From NCBI GenBank assembly GCA_004297825.1, contig SCSX01000093.1, forward strand, positions 1-64,000: a DNA stretch of 64,000 bases, given 5' to 3'. The notes under the pieces are model-generated. The model made no database searches, was not told the DNA's origin, and saw only the letters and a program-made list of their open reading frames with translations. The translations under genes and the position numbers were made by a program. Shown one piece after another: positions 7,567 to 15,752 of this stretch. Within the stretch, counting starts at the first letter, position 1. Every line of letters starts with the position of its first letter. The DNA comes from Spirochaetota bacterium (GTDB lineage: Bacteria; Spirochaetota; UBA4802; UBA5368).

Positions 7567-9393
7567 TTGAACAGTTTTCCGGAAAACACGATCGCCGCAT
7601 TGTTCCAGAACAAGGCCGCACTGCTTGACGATAAGGCGTATGCCGCCCATTACACGGACGGGCGCTACCAGGACATCTCGTGGCGCGAAATGAACGAGAT
7701 GGTGCACGACCTCGGGTATTATCTTCTTTCCCGCGGCATCAAGAAGGGGGACAAGGTGGGTATCTTCTCGCCCAATCGTTACGAGTGGCACATGGCCGCG
7801 CTGGCCATCCACTCGATCGGGGCGGTGGACGTTCCCATTTATGCGACCAACTCGGCGGAAGAGGTCGAGTACATCCTCGAGAATTCCGACGCGAAGCTCT
7901 GCATGGCGGGGACTCCCGCGCACCTGGACAAGGTGCTCAAGGTAAGGGCGAAGCTCCCGCTCCTCGCGGACATACTGGCGTTCGACGACCCGGGAAAGAA
8001 GATCGCGGGCGTCGTGACGCTTGCCGAGGCGCTGGAGGCCGGGAAGGCGAAGGCGTCACCCGCGGTGTTCGACGAGCGTCTCATGTCGATCGATCCCCAC
8101 GAGACCGCCACGCTCATCTACACGTCGGGCACGACGGGCAATCCCAAGGGGGTAATGCTCACGCACCGGAATTTCTACTCGAACGTGCGCAACTCCCTGG
8201 TCGAGATGAAGGACCGGAAAACCGGGAAGGATTTACTCTCGCACGAGGACGTGCTGCTCTCGTTCCTCCCGCTCTCGCATTCGCTGGAGCGCACCTCCGG
8301 CTTCCACAGCGCAATCTACGCGGGGGCGAAGACGGCCTTCGCACGCGACATGAGCACCATACTCGAGGACTTCCAGCTCGTGCGTCCCACGGTGATCATA
8401 TCGGTCCCCCGCATCTATGAAAAGATCCGCGCGGGGGTGCTCGGCAAGGTCGCCGCGGCCCCGCCGGCACGCCAGAAAATCTTCAACTTCGCGCTCCGGC
8501 AGGCGAAGAATAATCTCGACCGCGTGTGCCGGGACCTCCCCGTGCGCAGCGTGAAATACAAGATCGCCGACAAGCTCGTATTCTCCAAGCTCAAAGCCGC
8601 GCTGGGAATGGACAGGATGCGGTTCGCGATCTCCGGGGGCGCGCCGCTCTCGGTGTCCGACGCGGAGTTTTTCATAGGGATGGGCCTGAAGATACTCGAG
8701 GGGTTCGGGCTCACGGAAACGACGCCCATCACGCACTACAACCGGCCCTGGTCGATAAAGCCGGGGACGGTGGGGCATCCCATCCCCGAAACCGAGGTGA
8801 AGATCGCGAACGACGGCGAGCTCCTCATACGCGGCCCGCAGGTGATGGCCGGCTATTATAAGAACAGGGAAGCCACCCTGGAGGTCTTCACGGAGGACGG
8901 GTTCTTCCGGACCGGCGATATTGGCATGATCGACGATACCGGCTGCCTTCGCATCACCGGGCGCATCAAGGACATCATCGTGACCGCCGGCGGGAAGAAC
9001 ATAAGCCCGCAGAACATCGAGAACAGCGTGAAAAACTCGCGCTACGTGGAACAGGTCGCCGTCATAGGCGACCGCAGGAAATATTGTTCCGCCCTCGTGG
9101 TGCCGGCGTTCGCGGAACTGGGGGAATGGGCGCGCGCCCAGGGGATCGCCTTTGGCGACCCGGCCGACCTGCTCGCGGACGAAAAGGTGCAGGCGCTCTA
9201 CAGGAAGGAGATCGACGCGCACACGGCGCAGTTCGCGCGCGTCGAACAGATACGAAAATTCTCGCTCATCAAGGCCGAGTGGACGCAGGTGACCGGCGAG
9301 CTCACCCCCACCCAGAAGGTGAAGCGCCGCGTGATCGAGAAAAAGTACGCCGCCGAGATCGAGTCCCTCTACGCCGGGGACACCGGGGACTGA
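7567..9393 (+). CDS. Long-chain acyl-CoA synthetase (AMP-forming)
   Basis: This 608-residue adenylate-forming enzyme is of the FadD15/long-chain fatty acid CoA ligase type. The P-loop YTSGTTGNPKGV lies near residue 180. GGAPLS and EGFGLTET lie in the middle, and RTGDIG and GRIKDIIV near the hinge to the C-terminal domain. It activates a fatty or other carboxylic acid to the acyl-CoA with ATP. Translation probably starts at the TTG at 7567, because a perfect AGGAGGT sits 7 bases upstream and no ATG is nearby. It follows the hydroxyacyl-CoA dehydrogenase closely and would supply that pathway with CoA esters. The gene ends 20 bases before a strong hairpin. Confidence 0.93.
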   Translation: MNSFPENTIAALFQNKAALLDDKAYAAHYTDGRYQDISWREMNEMVHDLGYYLLSRGIKKGDKVGIFSPNRYEWHMAALAIHSIGAVDVPIYATNSAEEVEYILENSDAKLCMAGTPAHLDKVLKVRAKLPLLADILAFDDPGKKIAGVVTLAEALEAGKAKASPAVFDERLMSIDPHETATLIYTSGTTGNPKGVMLTHRNFYSNVRNSLVEMKDRKTGKDLLSHEDVLLSFLPLSHSLERTSGFHSAIYAGAKTAFARDMSTILEDFQLVRPTVIISVPRIYEKIRAGVLGKVAAAPPARQKIFNFALRQAKNNLDRVCRDLPVRSVKYKIADKLVFSKLKAALGMDRMRFAISGGAPLSVSDAEFFIGMGLKILEGFGLTETTPITHYNRPWSIKPGTVGHPIPETEVKIANDGELLIRGPQVMAGYYKNREATLEVFTEDGFFRTGDIGMIDDTGCLRITGRIKDIIVTAGGKNISPQNIENSVKNSRYVEQVAVIGDRRKYCSALVVPAFAELGEWARAQGIAFGDPADLLADEKVQALYRKEIDAHTAQFARVEQIRKFSLIKAEWTQVTGELTPTQKVKRRVIEKKYAAEIESLYAGDTGD

Positions 9394-9413
9394 GAACAAG
9401 GGCCCTGGTCAAG

Positions 9414-9451
9414 GTGCCGTAGAGACGCGATTCATCGCGTCTCTACGGCAC
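9414..9451. terminator. Perfect 17-bp hairpin between convergent genes
   Basis: GTGCCGTAGAGACGCGA (9414-9430) and its exact complement (9435-9451) flank the loop TTCA. It lies between the convergent acyl-CoA synthetase and MFS genes, so it could stop transcription from both sides. No T-run follows. The sequence looks like a mobile palindromic repeat rather than a purpose-made terminator. Confidence 0.6.
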
Positions 9452-9520
9452 GCATTCCCGGCCGGTGCGCTCGCTGATCCACCGTGGGCGAATCGGCGCC
9501 CCGCGCGAATCTTTACCTTT

Positions 9521-10696
9521 TCAGGCTCCCTGTGCGGGGAGCGCATTTTTTTGGCTGCGTCCATGCAGCGCGAGCACAAGCGCCGCGGCGGCGAACGATA
9601 CCGCGCACACGTTGAACGCCGGGACGTAACTTCCCGTCGCGTCGATGAGAAAACCCATGGCGAACGCGAAGAGCATCATGCCGCCGTTGAACGTCGCGGT
9701 GAAGAGTGCGTTGGATTTCCCGCGGTCCCCCGGCTGGACGATGCCCACCAGGTGGGCATTCAGGACCGGGTAGAGGAATCCGTGCGCGAGCCCGTACAGG
9801 AGCCCCGTGCCCGCGAGCAGGGGCATCCCCATGGGCAGGTTGAAGCACGCGTTCATGCATGCGGCCGCGCCGAGCATGAAGACGACTATGGGTGCGCGGT
9901 CCCACGCCTGGACCACGCGAATGAAGGTGAAGCGGACGACGACGAGCACCGCGATATAGACGACAAAGAAAAAGGAATAGGAGAGGCCCGGCTTCGTGAG
10001 CACGAAGTTGGGCAGGAAGGTGAGAAGGACGCCGAACCCCCCGCCGAACACGAACGCGACGAGCGAATACGCGCGGTAATCCGGGTCGCGGTAGAGCGCA
10101 AGTATCCCGCGGGCCATATCGTCGCCATTATCGCGCATAACGGTCTTGCGCGGCATCGCGAAGGCGAGCGCCAGGCTCACGGCGGCGAGCGCGGCGGCGA
10201 TTACGAAAAGCCATTTGAACGGCACGCCGTTCCCGAGGAGGAACTCGCCGATCGCGGGGCTCACGGCGTTCGTGAGCGCGCCGGTGATCCCGTAGAGCCC
10301 TATGGCCTCGGCGGCGCGGTCCCCGGGGACGATTTCGAAAATGACGGTCGTGCCCAGTATCATCGCGAGCGAAAATCCCATACCGTGCAGCACGCGCACC
10401 GCGGGGACGAACCACGAGAGCGACGCGATCCCCAGGTACAACGCGTAGACCGCGATGAGCAATCCGTAGCCCATGCGCAGCAGCAGCACGCGGTCCCACC
10501 GGTGGATGAGCGCCCCGATCGTCACGCTTGCCGCGATGACGAGCACCTTGTCGATGTTGTTGACCGCGCCTATGTAGGACTCGCTCGCCCCCATGCCCTT
10601 CAGGTACACGGGGAAAAGTATGAAAAAGGAATTACCCAGGAAGAAGCAGAGGTTCGCCAGGGACATGGTATAGAAGGCCTTGGGGAATCGTTTCAA
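9521..10696 (-). CDS. MFS transporter
   Basis: This protein of about 391 residues is made almost wholly of hydrophobic segments, consistent with 12 transmembrane helices of the major facilitator superfamily. A charged cytoplasmic loop sits mid-protein (MPRKTVMRDNGDD). The start is uncertain: a frame from 10762 adds 22 non-hydrophobic residues without a ribosome-binding site. A TTG at 10696 follows CGGGAG and starts just before the first helix (KRFPKAFYTMSLANL), so I prefer it. The substrate cannot be told from sequence. It is convergent with the acyl-CoA synthetase and stands alone. Confidence 0.85.
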   Translation of the reverse strand: MKRFPKAFYTMSLANLCFFLGNSFFILFPVYLKGMGASESYIGAVNNIDKVLVIAASVTIGALIHRWDRVLLLRMGYGLLIAVYALYLGIASLSWFVPAVRVLHGMGFSLAMILGTTVIFEIVPGDRAAEAIGLYGITGALTNAVSPAIGEFLLGNGVPFKWLFVIAAALAAVSLALAFAMPRKTVMRDNGDDMARGILALYRDPDYRAYSLVAFVFGGGFGVLLTFLPNFVLTKPGLSYSFFFVVYIAVLVVVRFTFIRVVQAWDRAPIVVFMLGAAACMNACFNLPMGMPLLAGTGLLYGLAHGFLYPVLNAHLVGIVQPGDRGKSNALFTATFNGGMMLFAFAMGFLIDATGSYVPAFNVCAVSFAAAALVLALHGRSQKNALPAQGA

Positions 10697-10967
10697 CGCG
10701 GTGCTCCCGGTGCGATTTGTTTCATGAGCGGATGCATAGCACGGCGGCGGCATGGGGCGCAAGCACTTTGCGCCGGCGCGCGGCCCGCGAAGCCCCGCGT
10801 GGGGAAAGGCCGCGGCCTGCGCCTTCGTGCGAATCGGAACCCCCAGGCCTTTATCGCCTGCGTGCTGCCACGATCCAATTTTTTCGCAGGCAGGCAGGCC
10901 ATGCGAAAATCCGCTCGGCCCCGTTGAAATTCGGCAAGGTGATTAGTATTTTTAGCGGGGGTGTGCA

Positions 10968-11330
10968 ATGGATTCGACGGCCTTCAATTACCAGCGGCAC
11001 GGACCGGACAGGGTACTGAAAACGATCACGCTGTTCATCATGGCGTCCTGGGTGCTGTGCGTCGTCATCTTCACGATCGTGGCCCTGGAAAAGGCCCCGA
11101 TAGCGGCGGATACGTACAGGGACCTCCGCATGTCGATCTCCGGGGATGCCGAGCCGGGCCTCATGGACGCGGCAATTCTATTAATGGGCGCGCAGTTCCT
11201 GCTGGGGGTAATGGGCCTGGGCTTCCAGGCCCGCCGCATGCGCAGGACGACCGACCAGTTCAGCGTCGTGCTCTTCCTGTTCACGCTCGCGTCGCTCGCG
11301 GGACTCATGTTTTATTCGCGCCTCTTCTAG
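10968..11330 (+). CDS. Small membrane protein, unrecognised
   Basis: This 120-residue protein has three predicted membrane helices: about residues 20-41, 67-86 and 98-115. Between the first two lies a short extracytoplasmic or cytoplasmic loop containing the segment DTYRDLRMS. It starts at an ATG preceded by a GGGGGTG-type site. I do not recognise a family. It is flanked by a divergent MFS gene and a convergent HD-GYP gene, which give no clue to its function. Confidence 0.6.
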   Translation: MDSTAFNYQRHGPDRVLKTITLFIMASWVLCVVIFTIVALEKAPIAADTYRDLRMSISGDAEPGLMDAAILLMGAQFLLGVMGLGFQARRMRRTTDQFSVVLFLFTLASLAGLMFYSRLF

Positions 11331-11465
11331 CGGTGGCGGTTCGATCGGCGCGGCAGGGGCCACGCGGCATGTGCGGCGCATAACGTCAAAGAGGCGGGGG
11401 GGGGCCGATACGGCTGTGCGCCGCGACCGGGCGCCGGCGGGCCGGGGAGCGCCGGGGAACTCCTC

Positions 11466-12578
11466 CTACCAGGAAAATATTTTACTTGAAAAGAGTTTCA
11501 TGCAGACGTCGACCACGTTCGGATCGTACCTGGTGCCCCGGAATTCAGTGAGCTCGGCGAAGGCCTTGTCCACCCCGGGCGACATGCGGTACGGCCGGGG
11601 GGTGGCCATCGCCTCCACGACGTCCGCGACCGTGAGTATCCTCGCCTCGAACCGTATCTCGTCGTCCGAGAGCCCGTATGGGTAGCCGCTTCCGTCGAGC
11701 TTCTCATGGTGCTGGAGCACGATCGACGCGACGGGCCAGGGGAATTCGATGTCCTTTAGAATCTCGAACCCGATCATGGGGTGCACCCGGATCACGCTGA
11801 ACTCTTCGTCAGTCAGCCTTCCCGGCTTTGTAAGGAACTCGCTGGGGACGTATATCTTGCCCAGGTCGTGGAGGTTTCCGGCGACCATGATCCCTTCGAG
11901 CATCTTGTCGTCGACGCCCAACTCGCGCGCGATGGCGACCGCGAGTATGGAGACGCGCTGCTGGTGTCCCGCGGTGTACGGATCGCGTTTTTCAAGCGCG
12001 TACATGAGCGAGTTCACCGTCTGGTGGAAGAGGCGCTTCGAGAGATCGTTGCTCTCCTGGAGCTGGTTCGTGCGCTCCCTAACCTTCTGTTCCAGGTCGA
12101 TGTTCAGGTGCCGGAGCTCGTCGCGGCTGTTGAGGAGCTTCCGGTTGGTGAGGTCCAGGTCCTTGTTCTTTTCGATGAGCTGGTGCTGCAACAGGACGAT
12201 CTCGTTGCGGCTCTGCTGGAGGGACTGGCGATAAAGTATCTCCTTCGTGATGTCGCGGATCACGACGACTACCGGGTGCGCGCCGCCCGCCCGGTGGATG
12301 AAATGCAGGTCGAAAAATATTTCGCTGTGCGGGGAGCGGTTGATGCACGCCACGCTGAACTCCGCGCACTCGCCCATCATGACCATCTCGATCTCGTGCT
12401 CCAGGCCGGCAGCCTCGGGGAAAATCTCGGCCAGGTCCGCGGCATCTCCATCGTGCTCCATTCCAAGGAAAACGCGGAAGGGCTCGTCCGGGATATACAG
12501 CTTCCAGTCCGCCCCGAGAAACCCATAATACAGGGCGAAGCGGTTGAGTATGTCGTTCAGGAATTCCTGGTCCATCAT
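11466..12578 (-). CDS. PAS-like / HD-GYP domain protein (putative c-di-GMP phosphodiesterase)
   Basis: This protein of about 370 residues starts with a PAS-like sensor region (about residues 5-135). A long coiled coil follows (about 135-200, Leu/Glu-rich with LEQKVRERTNQLQE). The C-terminal HD-GYP domain has GHQQRVS, the HD pair in NLHDLGKIYVP, and HHEKLDGSGYP with the defining GYP. Such domains hydrolyse cyclic di-GMP. The final part is complete (RTRYDPNVVD-like, here RGTRYDPN). The track-like longer start would be a TTG. The ATG at 12578 is better, although TATAAT lies only 6 bases before it, so the transcript may be almost leaderless. No membrane helix is seen, so the enzyme should be cytoplasmic. 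Confidence 0.9.
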   Translation of the reverse strand: MMDQEFLNDILNRFALYYGFLGADWKLYIPDEPFRVFLGMEHDGDAADLAEIFPEAAGLEHEIEMVMMGECAEFSVACINRSPHSEIFFDLHFIHRAGGAHPVVVVIRDITKEILYRQSLQQSRNEIVLLQHQLIEKNKDLDLTNRKLLNSRDELRHLNIDLEQKVRERTNQLQESNDLSKRLFHQTVNSLMYALEKRDPYTAGHQQRVSILAVAIARELGVDDKMLEGIMVAGNLHDLGKIYVPSEFLTKPGRLTDEEFSVIRVHPMIGFEILKDIEFPWPVASIVLQHHEKLDGSGYPYGLSDDEIRFEARILTVADVVEAMATPRPYRMSPGVDKAFAELTEFRGTRYDPNVVDVCMKLFSSKIFSW

Positions 12579-12713
12579 GTGAATTATAGCGTATGCGGCC
12601 AACCATTCGCGGGAATTATCGCTCGAAAACGAAAAAAGTCAAAGTTCTTAGGGTATCGCCGCATGCAACGGCTAACCTATTTTAAGGGGCGGTCCGGATT
12701 CCCCTGAAAATCG

Positions 12714-13211
12714 TTAGCCCTTTGGGCGCTTCCGGGAGAGTGAGGTCTTTTCCCTGACGTACCGATTCATGTATTCCTCGACCTTATCCAGCATGGAGGA
12801 GCTTGATTCGATCTCCCCAATGGAAATATTTTTCAGGTATGAGAATATCCTGTTATTCATGTCCTGGTGATATTTCTGGTGCCCCCGGTAGGTCGAATGC
12901 CCTTTCGCCGTGAGCTTGAAGTAGACAAGCTTGTTGTTGTCCTCTTCCCTGAATTTCTCGATAAAGCCTTTTTTTTCAAGCTTGCCGGCCATCTGCATGA
13001 TGGCCCCCCTGGTCACCCCCAGGACCTTGGCCAGCTCCGCCATGTGGGTGCCGTCGTTTTCCGCGATCGCCTCGATGGTGTGGACCTCGGACAGGTGAAG
13101 GGATTCCCCCGAACCGTAGTCCATGGGAATCCTCTGCAGAATGTTCATTTTATTGTTGATCCGCATGAACTGGTTGTACACGTCTTTAAATAGTTCTTTC
13201 TTCGTTTTCAT
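12714..13211 (-). CDS. MarR-family transcriptional regulator
   Basis: This protein of about 165 residues has the MarR winged-helix layout. A first helical pair is followed by LSEVHTIEAIAEN. The recognition region is MAELAKVLGVTRGAIMQMAGKLEKKGF, and the wing follows as EDNNKLVYFKLTAKG. A C-terminal helix for dimerisation is present. MarR proteins respond to small aromatic or amphipathic ligands. The ATG at 13211 begins the conserved N-terminus; a frame from 13295 adds 28 unlike residues. It follows the membrane-protein gene at 13388-14065 on the same strand. It faces a divergent control region with repeated palindromes (14187-14313), so it may control the cluster starting at 14310. Confidence 0.85.
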   Translation of the reverse strand: MKTKKELFKDVYNQFMRINNKMNILQRIPMDYGSGESLHLSEVHTIEAIAENDGTHMAELAKVLGVTRGAIMQMAGKLEKKGFIEKFREEDNNKLVYFKLTAKGHSTYRGHQKYHQDMNNRIFSYLKNISIGEIESSSSMLDKVEEYMNRYVREKTSLSRKRPKG

Positions 13212-13387
13212 CCCGGTTTTGGAAATGCGACGATTGAAATAATGGAACCCGCCTGAGCGGTGCGGACGGTGAAATCGTCTTTCATTTACGTTCAAAAAGC
13301 AATCTTAAAAAACGGCAACGCGGCGAATCGGTGATCGCAAAATCAGTACATCCGGTTCCCCCGGGGAAGCCGGTGAAAATGCCGCGC

Positions 13388-14065
13388 TTATGCGTCAAGG
13401 GACGGGGTGCCGATATATCCCTTTCTCAAGATATTGATTCCGAGTGGCAGATACCCGGCCATCATCAGGATCACGCCCGCGGTGCTTATCAGTTCGATAT
13501 CCGGATTGTTCAACAGCACCAGTCCCATGATTACCGATACTCCCTGCACCCTGCCGATAAAATTTTCTCTTACCAGGCCGATCGCCTGTATGATCGCGCC
13601 CAGCGGAAGCAGCACGATAAACCAGTTGATGACCAGCAGGCCCCTTTTGTCCACCAGCACCTGCAGGTAGGGAATGAGACCGGCGAATTGCGCGTCGTCC
13701 AGGGTGTCGAAGCCCGAGAGGACCAGGCAGAGACTGCCCTTGTCCAGGGCGAGTATGACCGCACCGAACAGGGCGATCATTCCGCCCCAGAAACCGCAGC
13801 GCGCACCCCGGCCTTTTAAAACAAGCAGGACGTAGAGCACGCTCAAAACGATGAGCGGTATCGAGAAAGCCACGATAGTATGCCCGATGTGAAATATCGG
13901 CTGGTGCCTGAAATTAAGCACGAGCTGTTCCGCGTGCTCTACGATGTCGAAGCTTAGGATGTCGGGATGCAGCAGGAATCCGATTAAAAGCAGGAACGGA
14001 AATATGATCGTGGAAAGCCCGCCCGCTATTTCCAGCCTTCTGTACTGGTCGACCTGTGTTTTCAT
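13388..14065 (-). CDS. Integral membrane protein, unrecognised
   Basis: This protein of about 225 residues has roughly six predicted helices, the first at residues 17-33 (LSTIIFPFLLLIGFLL). A short N-terminal cytoplasmic segment is followed by a HHP/HIGH-containing loop (FRHQPIFHIGHTIV) that could bind a metal or heme, though this is only suggestive. The ATG at 14065 follows AGGGGGATGG; a frame from 14155 adds 30 unlikely residues. I do not recognise a family. It probably shares a transcript with the MarR gene and is divergent from the MFS gene at 14310. Confidence 0.6.
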   Translation of the reverse strand: MKTQVDQYRRLEIAGGLSTIIFPFLLLIGFLLHPDILSFDIVEHAEQLVLNFRHQPIFHIGHTIVAFSIPLIVLSVLYVLLVLKGRGARCGFWGGMIALFGAVILALDKGSLCLVLSGFDTLDDAQFAGLIPYLQVLVDKRGLLVINWFIVLLPLGAIIQAIGLVRENFIGRVQGVSVIMGLVLLNNPDIELISTAGVILMMAGYLPLGINILRKGYIGTPSLDA

Positions 14066-14156
14066 AGAGAGCCATCCCCCTTGTAGTGATGAACCGGGTA
14101 CCCGTGCCGCCCGCGGCGGCCGGTTACCTTCGCCCCTGAACAAAAGCCCCGACAAC

Positions 14157-14313
14157 CATCATGCCCCCGCCCATGACAGGGGCATGATGTATACATTCTA
14201 TACGTACAAAGTATATATGCTATACATAAAGTCAATAAAAATTCACACGCAATGTGAAAAGAGCGAATTAATGGCTTGACAACGTATAATAGCTATACAT
14301 CATGTATACATGA
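14157..14313. promoter_or_regulatory. Divergent control region with two palindromic operators and an inverted repeat
   Basis: Two copies of the palindrome ATGTATACAT lie at 14187-14196 and 14302-14311. The second extends to TCATGTATACATGA (14300-14313) and overlaps the likely start of the MFS gene. An 11-bp perfect inverted repeat, CATCATGCCCC / GGGGCATGATG, lies at 14157-14167 and 14179-14189. The region is AT-rich, with TTGACA at 14276-14281 and several TATA-like boxes. The spacing of the two palindromes fits looping or dual control of divergent genes, with the nearby MarR protein as the obvious candidate binder. Confidence 0.55.
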
Positions 14314-15587
14314 TATACTATAAAAATTCCATTAAACCGGGAGGCGGCATATCCGCCCATGCGGCGCTCGCGGTCTGCACATTGCTTTTTACCGTCAACT
14401 TCATGGACAGGAGCGTGATGTCGGCAGTGCTCGAGCCCATGAAAAGGGACCTGGGGCTTTCGGACGCCCAGGCCGGACTGGTTCAGACGCTTTTTTTCAT
14501 AAGCCTGGCCTTCCTGTCCACGCCCGTCGCCTACCTGGTGGACCGATGGAGCAGAAAAAAATCCATCGGGCTCATGGCGCTCGCGTGGAGCCTGTTCACC
14601 TACGGTACCGGCGTCGCGCGGTCTTTCACAGCGCTCCTGGCTATGCGGATATTCGTGGCAACCGGCGAAGCAGGGTTCTCCTCGGGCAGCATCGCCCTTA
14701 TCACCGCCTCGTATCCGGAACGGATGCGCGCGCGCGTCGTGGCGCTGTTCAACATGGGCCTTCCCCTTGGCTCGGCGCTGGGTGTCATGCTGGGCGGGTA
14801 TATATCGGCGCATCACGGGGGCTGGCGGGCTCCCTTCTACCTGTTCGCGTTTCCCGGCGTCGCGCTGGGTCTCGCGGCCTTCTTTTTAAAGGACTATGCG
14901 ACGGCGCCGGAAAACACGGGGGCCGGCCGCCCGGGCGGCTTTATCAAATCCGCGCGGGAGCTTTTTTCCATCCCAAGCCTCCGGTGGAATTATTTCGGCT
15001 ACGCGATGATGAACGCGTTCGTCACCATGATTTTCGCCTGGCTCCCCTCGCTCATAATCCGCATAAGCGGGATCGGCGAGGACAAGGCGGGCCTTCTCAT
15101 GGCGATGGTGCTGGGGGGCTGCCTTCTGGGCACCATGAGCGGAGGGGTGGTCGCGGACCTGTGGCAGAGGCGCAATCCGCAGGCCCGCATGCTCCTGCCG
15201 GCGGCGGCGGCGCTGCTTTCGCTCGCCATCATGATGCTCGCCCTGTACCTGTTCAATCTCGGCATGACCGGGGTGACCCTGGCGCTACTCGTGGCCGTGG
15301 GATTCGTCTGCACGCTGGGCATCCCCGCGCAACAGGCGGTAACCCAGGACGTCGTTCCGACGCGCCTCAAGGGCCTCTCCTTCGGCATGCTCATGTTCAT
15401 GATGTATTTCGGGGGAGGGTGGTCTCCCCTGCTGGTCGGCGCGATATCGGACGGTTCCGGGAGCGGGGTTGGGGGGCTCATGACCGGGTTTATCAGCATC
15501 ACGGTGGTGACGCTCCTGCTGAGCAGCTGGTGCTATTTTCGCGGTTCGCGTTTTTATCCCGGGGACGCGGCGAAATTCCGGGAGTAG
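14310..15587 (+). CDS. MFS transporter of the catabolic cluster
   Basis: This 425-residue protein has 12 predicted membrane helices. It carries the MFS loop signature between helices 2 and 3 (DRWSRKKSIGL) and a typical first-helix end (NFMDRSVMSAVLEPM). It is similar in style to Spinster-like and organic-anion importers. The start is unclear: ATG 14310 lies inside a palindromic operator and has no ribosome-binding site, while GGGAGGCGG at 14340 is followed by no usual start in this frame. As first gene of the co-directional set up to 21208, it most likely imports the substrate that the downstream hydrolases degrade. Confidence 0.87.
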   Translation: MIYYKNSIKPGGGISAHAALAVCTLLFTVNFMDRSVMSAVLEPMKRDLGLSDAQAGLVQTLFFISLAFLSTPVAYLVDRWSRKKSIGLMALAWSLFTYGTGVARSFTALLAMRIFVATGEAGFSSGSIALITASYPERMRARVVALFNMGLPLGSALGVMLGGYISAHHGGWRAPFYLFAFPGVALGLAAFFLKDYATAPENTGAGRPGGFIKSARELFSIPSLRWNYFGYAMMNAFVTMIFAWLPSLIIRISGIGEDKAGLLMAMVLGGCLLGTMSGGVVADLWQRRNPQARMLLPAAAALLSLAIMMLALYLFNLGMTGVTLALLVAVGFVCTLGIPAQQAVTQDVVPTRLKGLSFGMLMFMMYFGGGWSPLLVGAISDGSGSGVGGLMTGFISITVVTLLLSSWCYFRGSRFYPGDAAKFRE

Positions 15588-15752
15588 GCCGTATCGGCGC
15601 CCGCCGGCCTTTTGACATGCGTGCGCCTGGATCAAATAACCATAGGGGAAACGGCGCCTGCCATGCGCGTACCCTGCGTATGACCGGATGAATTCCGTCC
15701 GGGCGTGATGACACTGACGCGCCATGTGAGTTTCGGATAACGGAGGAACGAT

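Noticed and set aside
8233-9399. 388-codon open frame opposite the acyl-CoA synthetase
   Set aside because: The sense frame has a full adenylate-forming enzyme with all motifs. The antisense frame has no motif and biased composition.
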